This document shows, in pieces, positions 1-6,084 of a DNA stretch of 64,000 nucleotides. Numbering within the stretch: the stretch's first letter is position 1; each line of letters starts with the position of its first letter. Under the pieces are notes generated by a model that had not been told where the DNA came from, did not search any database, and worked only from the letters and a program-made list of their open reading frames with translations. The DNA is from Streptomyces sp. NBC_01429 (GTDB lineage: Bacteria; Actinomycetota; Actinomycetes; Streptomycetales; Streptomycetaceae), in the NCBI RefSeq assembly GCF_036231945.1, contig NZ_CP109599.1, forward strand, positions 4,186,501 to 4,250,500. The letters run 5' to 3'. A program made the position numbers and the translations under genes.

Positions 1-1
1 G

Positions 2-382
2 CAGCCGCTGTATCCGGAACCGTCCCCTCCGTCGCTGGGTGATGCCGTACGCGCGTTCACCACGGGGTCGCTCCAGGCCGAGGACTTCCAGCAGATCTTC
101 GCGACGTCGAAGGTCTACTGCCCGCGCGGTGACAACCCGGGCTTCCTGGCGCTGCACAACACCCAGCAGCCGGTGATCCCCATGTTCTCCACGCTCAAGG
201 AGCTGCGGCGGTACGCGGGCAAGGAGTCGAAGTACTTCGTGATCACGGGCGCGGAGGTGATCGATCTGCTGCCCACGGGGTACGGCTTCGTGCTCGACAT
301 GGAGGGGGACCATCGGATGGTGTTCGACGCGAAGGCGGTCGAGCAGATGGTGGACTTCGCGATGCGCCGTATGTACGGCTGA
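2..382 (+). CDS. SseB-like protein, C-terminal part (5' end outside window)
   Basis: The reading frame is open from the window edge and ends in TGA at 380-382, giving about 126 residues. The sequence (short helices, a GDNPGFLALHN segment, VIPMFSTLKELRRYAGKE, then an ITGAEVIDLLPTGYGF strand-turn) resembles the SseB N-terminal-type fold common in Streptomyces type VII secretion and regulatory neighbourhoods. The role is unknown; family members are cytoplasmic and often have two SseB domains, so the missing upstream part may hold another. The assignment rests on motif resemblance only. A strong hairpin at 459-495 follows. Confidence 0.7.
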   Translation, partial: QPLYPEPSPPSLGDAVRAFTTGSLQAEDFQQIFATSKVYCPRGDNPGFLALHNTQQPVIPMFSTLKELRRYAGKESKYFVITGAEVIDLLPTGYGFVLDMEGDHRMVFDAKAVEQMVDFAMRRMYG

Positions 383-458
383 CGGCCGACCTGCGCACGG
401 CTGACGACTGACCCTGCCTGCTGACCTGCCTGTTTCCACGTTTTACGCGCGTGCGCCC

Positions 459-495
459 CCGGGGCCCGTACCTGTCGTATCGGTACGGGCCCCGG
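459..495. terminator. Rho-independent-like hairpin after the SseB-like gene
   Basis: GGGGCCCGTACC (461-472) and its exact complement (482-493) enclose a 9-nt loop; C459/C460 pair with G494/G495 to give a 14-bp stem. There is no U-tract, which is normal for Streptomyces. It separates the SseB-like gene from the pirin gene. Confidence 0.75.
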
Positions 496-554
496 TCGTG
501 TGTGGTGCCTGCTCGCCCGGCCGGAATACGCGACACCTTGCGGGATGTTCACCA

Positions 555-576
555 TTCAACTAAATTGATGGTTGAA
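555..576. promoter_or_regulatory. Candidate operator: TTCAAC-N10-GTTGAA inverted repeat
   Basis: TTCAAC at 555-560 and GTTGAA at 571-576 form a perfect inverted repeat about 20 bp before the pirin start, in an AT-rich patch that probably carries the promoter. The half-site matches the palindrome upstream of the LLM monooxygenase operon at 31638-31659. Binding by a MarR-type repressor is inferred from the symmetry and position. Confidence 0.5.
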
Positions 577-595
577 ACTTCCGAGGAGGCTCTCC

Positions 596-1546
596 ATGCC
601 CGCAGTGACTGTCGAAAACCCGCTGACCCTGCCCCGGGTGGCGGCTCCGGCCGACGCCGTGGCCCGCCCCGTACTCACCGTCACGACCGCGCCCAGCGGG
701 TTCGAGGGCGAGGGCTTCCCGGTACGCCGCGCGTTCGCGGGGATACGGTACGAACACCTCGACCCGTTCATCATGATGGACCAGATGGGTGAGGTGGACT
801 ACGCGCCGGGCGAGCCGAAGGGCACCCCCTGGCACCCGCACCGCGGCTTCGAGACCGTCACGTACCTGATCGACGGCAGCTTCATCCACCAGGACAGCAA
901 CGGTGGCGGCGGGACCATCCAGAACGGTGACACGCAGTGGATGACGGCGGGCTCCGGCCTGCTGCACATCGAGGCGCCGCCGGAGGCCCTGGTCATGTCC
1001 GGCGGGCTGTTCCACGGCCTCCAGCTGTGGGTGAACCTCCCGGCGTCCGACAAGATGATGGACCCCCGCTACCAGGACATCCGCGGCGGCCAGGTGCAGC
1101 TGCTGACCTCCCCCGACGGCGGCGCGCTGCTGCGCGTGATCGCGGGCGAGCTCGACGGCCACGAGGGCCCCGGCATCACGCACACCCCCATCACGATGAT
1201 CCACGCCACCCTGCGTCCGGGCGCCGAGGTCACGCTGCCGTGGCGCGAGGACTTCAACGGCCTCGCCTACGTCCTGGCCGGCCGCGGCACGGCGGGCACC
1301 GACCGCCGCCCGGTACACACCGGCCAGACGGCCGTGTTCGGCGCGGGAGGCACGCTGACCGTACGGGCCGACGAGAACCAGGACTCGAACACGCCCGACC
1401 TGGAGGTCGTCCTGCTCGGCGGCCGCCCGATACGCGAGCCGATGGCGCACTACGGGCCGTTCGTGATGAACAGTCACGCCGAACTCAAGCAGGCGTTCGA
1501 CGACTTCCAGGCGGGCCGCCTCGGCACGGTCCCGGCCACGTCCTAG
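596..1546 (+). CDS. Pirin family protein
   Basis: This 316-aa bicupin protein has the pirin signature around residues 75-125: HPHRGFETVTYLIDG followed by a second metal-ligand region, TAGSGLLHIE. The His-His-His-Glu set typical of iron-binding pirins is present. Family members act as redox-sensing cofactors or quercetinase-like dioxygenases; which applies here cannot be read from sequence. The ATG at 596 is chosen because GAGGAGG lies at 583-589, 6 nt upstream. An upstream TTG at 572 lacks a ribosome site and would start inside the inverted repeat. Length is normal. The gene appears monocistronic, with a possible GTTGAA-type operator just upstream suggesting stress-inducible control. Confidence 0.93.
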   Translation: MPAVTVENPLTLPRVAAPADAVARPVLTVTTAPSGFEGEGFPVRRAFAGIRYEHLDPFIMMDQMGEVDYAPGEPKGTPWHPHRGFETVTYLIDGSFIHQDSNGGGGTIQNGDTQWMTAGSGLLHIEAPPEALVMSGGLFHGLQLWVNLPASDKMMDPRYQDIRGGQVQLLTSPDGGALLRVIAGELDGHEGPGITHTPITMIHATLRPGAEVTLPWREDFNGLAYVLAGRGTAGTDRRPVHTGQTAVFGAGGTLTVRADENQDSNTPDLEVVLLGGRPIREPMAHYGPFVMNSHAELKQAFDDFQAGRLGTVPATS

Positions 1547-1595
1547 CCCCCGGGCCGTGCTCGTCAGGGGCCTGCTTGTCAGGGGGCCCTGCTCG

Positions 1596-1740
1596 TCAGG
1601 GGTACTGCTTGACGACCACGCTGGAGACGACCTTGTCGTGCAGGCACTGGCGATTGGGCTGGTCCCAGCAGCACCACAGGACGTTGAGCGTGCTGAGGAA
1701 CGGTACGACGGCCATGGGGAACGTCACCACAGCGGCGGGC
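1596..1740 (-). pseudogene. RDD-family membrane protein, C-terminal remnant
   Basis: On the minus strand, AVVTFPMAVVPFLSTLNVL followed by WDQPNRQCLHDKVVSSVVV is the characteristic last helix and tail of RDD-domain membrane proteins, with the conserved LHD motif. Everything N-terminal of this is missing: homology stops exactly at the direct repeat beginning at 1729, beyond which the frame reads unrelated Pro/Arg-rich sequence. About 45 residues survive from a family normally 130 aa or longer. It is therefore a truncated remnant, probably left by the rearrangement that produced the adjacent direct repeats. Confidence 0.65.
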
Positions 1741-1779
1741 GGCCGTGCTCGGGGGAGGAGTGCAGGCGCCTTCGACGCC
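1729..1779. repeat. Direct repeat, copy 1 (flanks toxin-antitoxin segment)
   Basis: About 51 bp starting ACAGCGGCGGGCGGCCGTGC matches the stretch at 2625-2676 with only two substitutions and one single-base gap. This copy contains a duplicate of the ribosome site and first codons of the AI-2E transporter gene (GTG CAG GCG CCT TCG ACG) but then diverges to a stop. Confidence 0.85.
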
Positions 1780-1788
1780 ACTTCCTGC

Positions 1789-1836
1789 GGATATAACTTG
1801 CGGGATATAGCTCACGTGACGCATAATTGCCTTCTG
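1789..1836 (+). promoter_or_regulatory. Leaderless promoter of the toxin-antitoxin operon
   Basis: TTGCGG (1798-1803) and CATAAT (1822-1827) are spaced by 18 bp and fit -35 and -10 hexamers. The GTG start at 1836 falls 8 nt after the -10, so the transcript is probably leaderless. GGATATA occurs at 1789-1795 and again at 1803-1809, bracketing the -35 element. It is a plausible site for autoregulation by the antitoxin. Confidence 0.6.
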
Positions 1837-2198
1837 TGACATGGGAAATCATCCTGTGCGAGGAAGTCCACGACTGGTACCTGGACCTCGCCCGTAAGGA
1901 CCCCGTATCGGCGCACCTCGCGGGAGAGGCGATCGATCTGCTTTCGGAAGTGGGGCCCATGCTCGGGCGTCCACTGGTTGACCGGGTCAGTCGGTCCAGA
2001 CATCACCACATGAAGGAGTTACGCCCGGGGTCCACCGGAAATTCGGAGATCCGCATACTGTTCGCGTTCGATCCACGCCGGCAGGCCCTGATCATGGTCG
2101 CCGGTGACAAGAGTGGCTCCTGGAACGCCTGGTACGACCGCAATATCCCCGTCGCGGACGATCGCTTTGACCGGCACCTTGATGAGCTGGACCGCTGA
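1836..2198 (+). CDS. RelE/ParE-superfamily (HigB/Gp49-like) toxin
   Basis: This 120-aa protein begins MTWEIILCEEVHDWYLDL and contains GPMLGRPLVDRV, HHHMKELRPG, SEIRILFAFDP and IMVAGDKSG, the hallmark run of the Gp49/HigB-like branch of RelE toxins, which are ribosome-dependent mRNA interferases. The GTG at 1836 gives the standard N-terminus and fits the leaderless promoter; the upstream TTG at 1827 lies inside the -10 box. An XRE antitoxin follows 44 nt downstream, in the toxin-first order typical of HigBA. The whole pair lies between two direct repeats. Toxicity is inferred from family membership. Confidence 0.87.
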   Translation: MTWEIILCEEVHDWYLDLARKDPVSAHLAGEAIDLLSEVGPMLGRPLVDRVSRSRHHHMKELRPGSTGNSEIRILFAFDPRRQALIMVAGDKSGSWNAWYDRNIPVADDRFDRHLDELDR

Positions 2199-2242
2199 CA
2201 ATATCGGTGAACGACGCGTGAGCGGCTTGGAGAGGACTGATC

Positions 2243-2572
2243 ATGCACAACTGGAAGGACACCAGGGCTGAAGCGGCCGCCATCCATGAGGAGAACGGCA
2301 CCCGGATCAGCGACGAGCGCAGAAGAGAGATCCGAGCGGAGATGGAGGGCCGGATCCGTGCCTACCGGCTCGCCGAGATCCGTGAGGAACAGTCGCTGAC
2401 GCAGACCGAGGTGGCGACGGCCATGGGGACCACCCAGTCGAACGTCTCGCGTTTCGAGCGGGGCGAGCTGGGGCGGTCGGAGCTGGCGACCATCGCCGCG
2501 TACGTCGAAGCCCTCGGCGGCACGCTACGGCTGGTCGCCGACTTCGGTGACCGGCAACTGCGCGTCGGCTGA
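2243..2572 (+). CDS. XRE-type (HigA-like) antitoxin
   Basis: This 109-aa protein has an N-terminal charged helical region (residues 1-55) and a C-terminal helix-turn-helix, with QTEVATAMGTTQSNVSRFE as the HTH core at about 60-80 and an ALGGTLRLVADF tail seen in Gp49-partner antitoxins. GGAGAGG at 2229-2235 precedes the ATG by 7 nt. It should neutralise the preceding toxin and repress the shared promoter at 1789-1836. Spacing to the toxin stop (44 nt) implies one transcript. Confidence 0.87.
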   Translation: MHNWKDTRAEAAAIHEENGTRISDERRREIRAEMEGRIRAYRLAEIREEQSLTQTEVATAMGTTQSNVSRFERGELGRSELATIAAYVEALGGTLRLVADFGDRQLRVG

Positions 2573-2624
2573 TCCCGGACACCGCCGGCCCCGTCGCGTC
2601 ACCCGGGCGGCGCCCTTCGGCGGG

Positions 2625-2676
2625 ACAGCGGCGGGCGGCCGTGCTCGGGTGGAGGAGTGCAGACGCCGTCGACGCC
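2625..2676. repeat. Direct repeat, copy 2 (5' end of AI-2E transporter gene)
   Basis: Near-identical to 1729-1779. This copy contains the functional ribosome site and first codons of the following transporter gene, so it is probably the original and copy 1 the duplicate. Confidence 0.85.
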
Positions 2677-3766
2677 CTCCCTCCTGCCCGAGAGTGCCCG
2701 GCGCCTCGGCGCGTGGTGCGGGGTGCTGCTGCTGGTCTCCGGGGTCGGCGCGGTGGCGATCTGGCTGTGTGTCACCTTCAAGACGGCCGTCACGCCCGTC
2801 CTGCTGGCCGTCCTCGGCACCGCGCTGCTGCGGCCGCTGCACCGGCGGCTCGTCGGGATCGCCCGGCTGAACAAGTCGCTGGCCGCCGGGCTGACCTGCG
2901 TCGCCGTCGTGGCCGTGGTCGGCGGCGCCGGGTACATCGTCGTCAACGCCCTCATCGACAGCGGCGACCAGATCGTCTCCTCGCTGCGGCAGGCGGCGCA
3001 GGACCTGTCGAAGCACTTCGGCGCGGCCGGCGCCTCGCTCGACGATCTCGCGAAGAACGCCAAGAACCTGATCGGGAAGTTCGGCGCCACCGCCGCCTCC
3101 GGGGTGCTCACCGGCATCAGCGTCGTCGGCGAACTGATCGCCACCGCCGTGCTCGCGCTGCTGCTGATGTTCTTCTTCCTCCGCGACTCCGAACGCGTGG
3201 CGGGCTCGCTCAGATCCCTCGCGCCCGCCTCGACCGGCGAGACCGTCGTGGCGATGGCGCGGCGCGCCTTCGGGGCCGTCGAGGGGTTCATGCGCGGGAC
3301 GACGGTCATCGCGCTGATCGACGCGATCTGCATCACCGTGGGCCTGCTGATCCTGCGGGTGCCCGGCGCCGTGGGACTGGGCGCGCTGGTCTTCGTCGGC
3401 GCGTACATCCCGTACCTCGGCGCCTTCATCTCCGGCGCCGTGGCCGTGCTGGTCGCCCTCGCCGACCGGGGCTGGGTCATCGGCCTCTGGGCCCTCGGGG
3501 TGGTGCTCGCCGTGCAGGTGCTGGAGGGGCATGTGCTCCAGCCCATGATCCAGAGCCGTACGGTCCAGATGCACCCGGCCGTGGTGATGCTGGCGATCAC
3601 GGCGGGCGCGAGCGTCGCCGGGATCCTGGGCATGCTGCTCGCCGTACCCCTGACGGCGGCGGCCTTCGGCGTGCTCTCCGAGCTGCGGGAGCGGTACGGC
3701 AGGACCGAGGGGCCGGGGAAGCTGGGGACGAGAGAGCGGGGTACGGGCGGGGAGGACCGCCCGTAG
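2657..3766 (+). CDS. AI-2E family transporter (TqsA/YdiK-type permease)
   Basis: This 369-aa membrane protein has two hydrophobic segments near residues 20-60, a third at about 80-100, a soluble helical region (about 105-150, ending DLSKHFGAAGASLDDLAKN) and five further segments to about 345. This is the topology of the AI-2E exporter family, small-molecule permeases of the cytoplasmic membrane. PGAVGLGALVFVGAYIPYLG and LEGHVLQPMIQSRTVQMHP are family signatures. The GTG at 2657 sits almost directly on GGAGG (2651-2655), unusually close; no better in-frame start is apparent. Its first 20 nt lie inside the direct repeat, so the 5' end was involved in the rearrangement that placed the toxin-antitoxin pair upstream. 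Substrate unknown. Confidence 0.88.
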   Translation: MQTPSTPSLLPESARRLGAWCGVLLLVSGVGAVAIWLCVTFKTAVTPVLLAVLGTALLRPLHRRLVGIARLNKSLAAGLTCVAVVAVVGGAGYIVVNALIDSGDQIVSSLRQAAQDLSKHFGAAGASLDDLAKNAKNLIGKFGATAASGVLTGISVVGELIATAVLALLLMFFFLRDSERVAGSLRSLAPASTGETVVAMARRAFGAVEGFMRGTTVIALIDAICITVGLLILRVPGAVGLGALVFVGAYIPYLGAFISGAVAVLVALADRGWVIGLWALGVVLAVQVLEGHVLQPMIQSRTVQMHPAVVMLAITAGASVAGILGMLLAVPLTAAAFGVLSELRERYGRTEGPGKLGTRERGTGGEDRP

Positions 3767-3823
3767 GCAGGCTCCGGAGCGCTGGGGCGCTGGGCCTTCG
3801 ACGGGCGGCAATCGGCGGGCGGC

Positions 3824-4093
3824 TCATTCGTCCGGCTGTTTTTCCGGCGGGCGCCTGAAGATACGTTCAAACAGCACGCCGTCGTCCAGCACGCGCAGCT
3901 CCGTCGCGATCATCTCCTGCCGCAGCTCTCCCAGTTGGGCGATCGTCGCTTCGTACTGTCGCCGCAACGCGACTCGCTCCCGGATGTTCTGGAGTAGCCG
4001 CAGGGCGTCATCGTGGTTTGCCCTCCGCGCCTTGTCATCCCGGACGACGCGCCGCCGACGCGGGCTCATGAACCACTCTCGTACCCGAGTCAC
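3824..4093 (-). CDS. Small basic helical protein, unknown function
   Basis: This 89-aa protein has a basic N-terminus (SPRRRRVVRDDKARR) and a predicted long amphipathic helix, DALRLLQNIRERVALRRQYE, continuing to GELRQEMIATELRVLDDG, suggesting a coiled coil. The GTG start at 4093 overlaps the TGA of the upstream gene (GTGA), implying translational coupling; an internal ATG at 4069 is an alternative. It is the last gene of a three-gene minus-strand operon running away from the XRE regulator. I do not recognise a family. Confidence 0.6.
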   Translation of the reverse strand: MTRVREWFMSPRRRRVVRDDKARRANHDDALRLLQNIRERVALRRQYEATIAQLGELRQEMIATELRVLDDGVLFERIFRRPPEKQPDE

Positions 4094-4338
4094 AGTCCAC
4101 CCCGGCTGCTGCGCCTGTTGCGGTCGGTGAGCTTGGCCCGCATGGGTTTTTCGGGGTCGTAGTCCGGGCAGACCGGCTTGCCGCACTCGCACGGGGGCCA
4201 GGTGAGGGCGGAGCTGGGGGCAAGGTCCGCGCCTTCGCTTCCGGGTCCCTTGCCGACCACGAAAACGCCGTTCCCGCCGAACGCGTCGGAGAGGCGGGAC
4301 AGCAACTCCCGTGCCTCGCTCCTGTCTTCACTGTCCAT
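4090..4338 (-). CDS. Small Cys-containing protein, unknown function
   Basis: This 82-aa protein begins MDSEDRSEARELLSRLSDAF and has a central FVVGKGPGSEGADL segment and a C-terminal CECGKPVCPDYDP cluster with three cysteines that could bind a metal. Its ATG overlaps the end of the upstream gene (stop at 4328-4330) and its stop overlaps the next start, so the three genes are tightly coupled. Similar short proteins are common beside XRE-DUF397 loci in Streptomyces, but no function is known to me. Confidence 0.6.
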   Translation of the reverse strand: MDSEDRSEARELLSRLSDAFGGNGVFVVGKGPGSEGADLAPSSALTWPPCECGKPVCPDYDPEKPMRAKLTDRNRRSSRGGL

Positions 4339-4537
4339 CGGTCAACCTCGCCTTGAGTGCTGCCTCAACCCGCAGGAGAAGGGGACGGTCGGGGGTCGCG
4401 AACTGATCCTGATCCGGCCACCAGTCGGGGGTCAGCCGGTGGAAGCCCCCGGCGCCGACCAGCGTGTGCAGTTCGTGGGTGTCGCTGAGGGGGAGGGGTT
4501 TCCGCCGCTTGGCAGGAACGCTGTTTCCGGGCACCAT
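4328..4537 (-). CDS. Small hypothetical protein, first gene of the minus-strand operon
   Basis: About 69 aa starting MVPGNSVPAKRRKPLPLSDT, with a central HELHTLVGAGGFHRL segment and a LLLRVEAALKARL helix near the end. Several starts are possible: GTG at 4561 lies inside the palindrome at 4549-4564 and is unlikely; ATG 4537 and GTG 4534 sit behind an AGGAG sequence. The gene points away from the XRE regulator and shares the intergenic palindrome with it. No family recognised. Confidence 0.55.
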   Translation of the reverse strand: MVPGNSVPAKRRKPLPLSDTHELHTLVGAGGFHRLTPDWWPDQDQFATPDRPLLLRVEAALKARLTDGQ

Positions 4538-4548
4538 CACTCCTATCC

Positions 4549-4564
4549 GTAGTGGAGCCACTAC
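4549..4564. promoter_or_regulatory. Perfect 16-bp palindrome between divergent genes (candidate operator)
   Basis: GTAGTGGAGCCACTAC is a perfect palindrome between the minus-strand small-gene operon and the plus-strand XRE gene. Its position and dyad symmetry fit an operator bound by the adjacent XRE protein; binding is inferred. Confidence 0.55.
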
Positions 4565-4626
4565 CCAGGGCGACCAGAGTGGCCTACGGTTGAGCGGCCT
4601 TCAACGTTCCAGAGATGGAGAGCACG

Positions 4627-5469
4627 TTGGTAAACCTCAAGGAGTTGAACCCCGAGGCAGGCCCGCGAGCGGCCTTCGGCGCGCGCCTGCGCGGCTCTCG
4701 CGAAGCGCATAACTGGAAACAGGACGATCTCGCCGAGCTGATCGGCTACTCGGGCAGGCACATTTCAGCAATCGAAACCGGCCGTAAGCCGCCGACCCTC
4801 CGCTTTTCGCGCAGCGTTGATACCGCCCTCGGGCTGACGGGGACCGCTGAGTCGTTCGAACGGACATGGGGCGAGATCCGCAACGGCAGTCTGCTGGAGG
4901 GCTTTCCGGAGTACCTGGGGCAGGAGGCGCGCGCGGCGGAGATCCGCCTGTTCGAAGTAGCGGCGATTCCCGGACTGCTCCAGACCCCGGAGTACGCGAG
5001 AGCCATGGAAGAGGGCAATGTGAAGCGGGGCACGCTCATCCCCGAACAGGCCGCTGAGCGGGTTGAGTCCCTGGTGGAACGGCAAGCTGCGCTGGTGCGG
5101 CGCATTCCGCCCATGGTGATCGTGGTCCTGGACGAGAGCTGCATCCGGCGCCGGATCGGAGGGGACGGGGTCATGGAGCGCCAGTTGGCGCATCTGATCG
5201 AGTTCGCCGAGCAGCCGGACACGGTGCTCCAGTTGGCTCCCTTCGCCATAGGCGAGCGCTGTCCGTTCAACCGGCTGGTGAATCTGCTGACCCTGCCCGA
5301 CCGTTCCGTCATGTCCTACGTCGAGTCCCAGACCAACGGGCATCTCGACAGGGAGATCACTTCCGTACTGCCGCTGGTGAGGGCCTACCATCAACTACAG
5401 GCCGAAGCGCTCTCCCAGGCGGCATCAGTGGCCGTGATCAACGAGGTACGAAAGGGCACCCCGAGATGA
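4627..5469 (+). CDS. XRE-family regulator with DUF5753 domain
   Basis: About 280 aa. An N-terminal helix-turn-helix spans residues 15-70 (FGARLRGSREAHNWKQDDLA, then GYSGRHISAIETGRKPP). The DUF5753 ligand-sensing region follows, with the conserved IPGLLQTPEYARAM at about 110 and later segments including DESCIRRRIGG, QLAHLIEFAEQPDTVLQ and the ending REITSVLPLVRAYHQLQAEAL. The TTG at 4627 is preferred because GGAG lies 6 nt upstream; ATG 4615 in the same frame lacks a ribosome site. Its stop overlaps the DUF397 start (ATGA), the usual Streptomyces pairing. In characterised pairs of this type the DUF397 protein modulates its XRE partner in development or antibiotic control; here the target is unknown. 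Confidence 0.9.
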   Translation: MVNLKELNPEAGPRAAFGARLRGSREAHNWKQDDLAELIGYSGRHISAIETGRKPPTLRFSRSVDTALGLTGTAESFERTWGEIRNGSLLEGFPEYLGQEARAAEIRLFEVAAIPGLLQTPEYARAMEEGNVKRGTLIPEQAAERVESLVERQAALVRRIPPMVIVVLDESCIRRRIGGDGVMERQLAHLIEFAEQPDTVLQLAPFAIGERCPFNRLVNLLTLPDRSVMSYVESQTNGHLDREITSVLPLVRAYHQLQAEALSQAASVAVINEVRKGTPR

Positions 5470-5678
5470 CCGACGTTCCCTCCTCCCTCTGGCTCAAGTC
5501 CTCCTACAGCGGCAACGGCGGCTCCTGCGTCGAGTGGGCCCCCACGCGCGCGACCGCCACCGGCATAGTCCCCGTCCGGGACTCGAAGGTCCCGCGCGGC
5601 CCGATGCTGACCGTCCGCACCCGCGCGTTCGCGTCCTTCGTGACGGGTATCAAGTCCGGAGAGTTCGGCACCGTCTGA
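5466..5678 (+). CDS. DUF397 protein, copy 1
   Basis: This 70-aa protein carries the family core LWLKSSYSGNGGSCVEWAP and GIVPVRDSKVPRGP, ending in an ASFVTGIKSGEF helix. The ATG overlaps the stop of the XRE gene by 4 nt, so translation is coupled. DUF397 proteins act with their XRE neighbour, possibly as antagonists. A close paralogue follows. Confidence 0.92.
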   Translation: MTDVPSSLWLKSSYSGNGGSCVEWAPTRATATGIVPVRDSKVPRGPMLTVRTRAFASFVTGIKSGEFGTV

Positions 5679-5692
5679 CCGAAGGGCACTCC

Positions 5693-5902
5693 ATGGCGAC
5701 CGAGTCCCGCCTCTGGTTCAAGTCCTCCTACAGCAACAACGGCGGCACCTGCGTCGAGTGGGCCCCCACGCACGCGACCGCCACCGGCATAGTCCCGGTC
5801 CGCGACTCGAAGGACCCGCAGGGGCCCGTACTGCTTGCCCCGGCGGGGGCGTTCGCGTCCTTCGTCGGTGCTGTCCGGCAGGGGCGGTTCGACGCTTCCT
5901 GA
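5693..5902 (+). CDS. DUF397 protein, copy 2 (tandem duplicate)
   Basis: This 69-aa protein is clearly a tandem duplicate of the previous gene: LWFKSSYSNNGGTCVEWAP and GIVPVRDSKDPQGP match it almost residue for residue. It starts at ATG 5693, 14 nt after the first copy ends, so it belongs to the same operon. One XRE gene with two DUF397 partners is less common than the 1:1 pair; the tails differ most, which may give different partner affinity. Confidence 0.92.
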   Translation: MATESRLWFKSSYSNNGGTCVEWAPTHATATGIVPVRDSKDPQGPVLLAPAGAFASFVGAVRQGRFDAS

Positions 5903-6084
5903 CCTCCGCCTCACTGCCTCACGGCCCCGTCACCCTTCCCTGGAGTGGCGGGGCTCCGTTGCGTGTCGGGCGGACGCTTAGCGGAGGCGGGTGACGCTGA
6001 ACCGCAGGAGTGCGTGTGTGCGGTGCGAGTGCGTTCGGGACGGTGTCCAGTCGTCGGTCGAGGGCCGGCGCGAAGGGCCTCGAA

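Noticed and set aside
560..1477. Long open frame on the minus strand opposite pirin
   Set aside because: High-GC shadow of the pirin gene: residues are dominated by Arg, Val and Gly, with no known motif.
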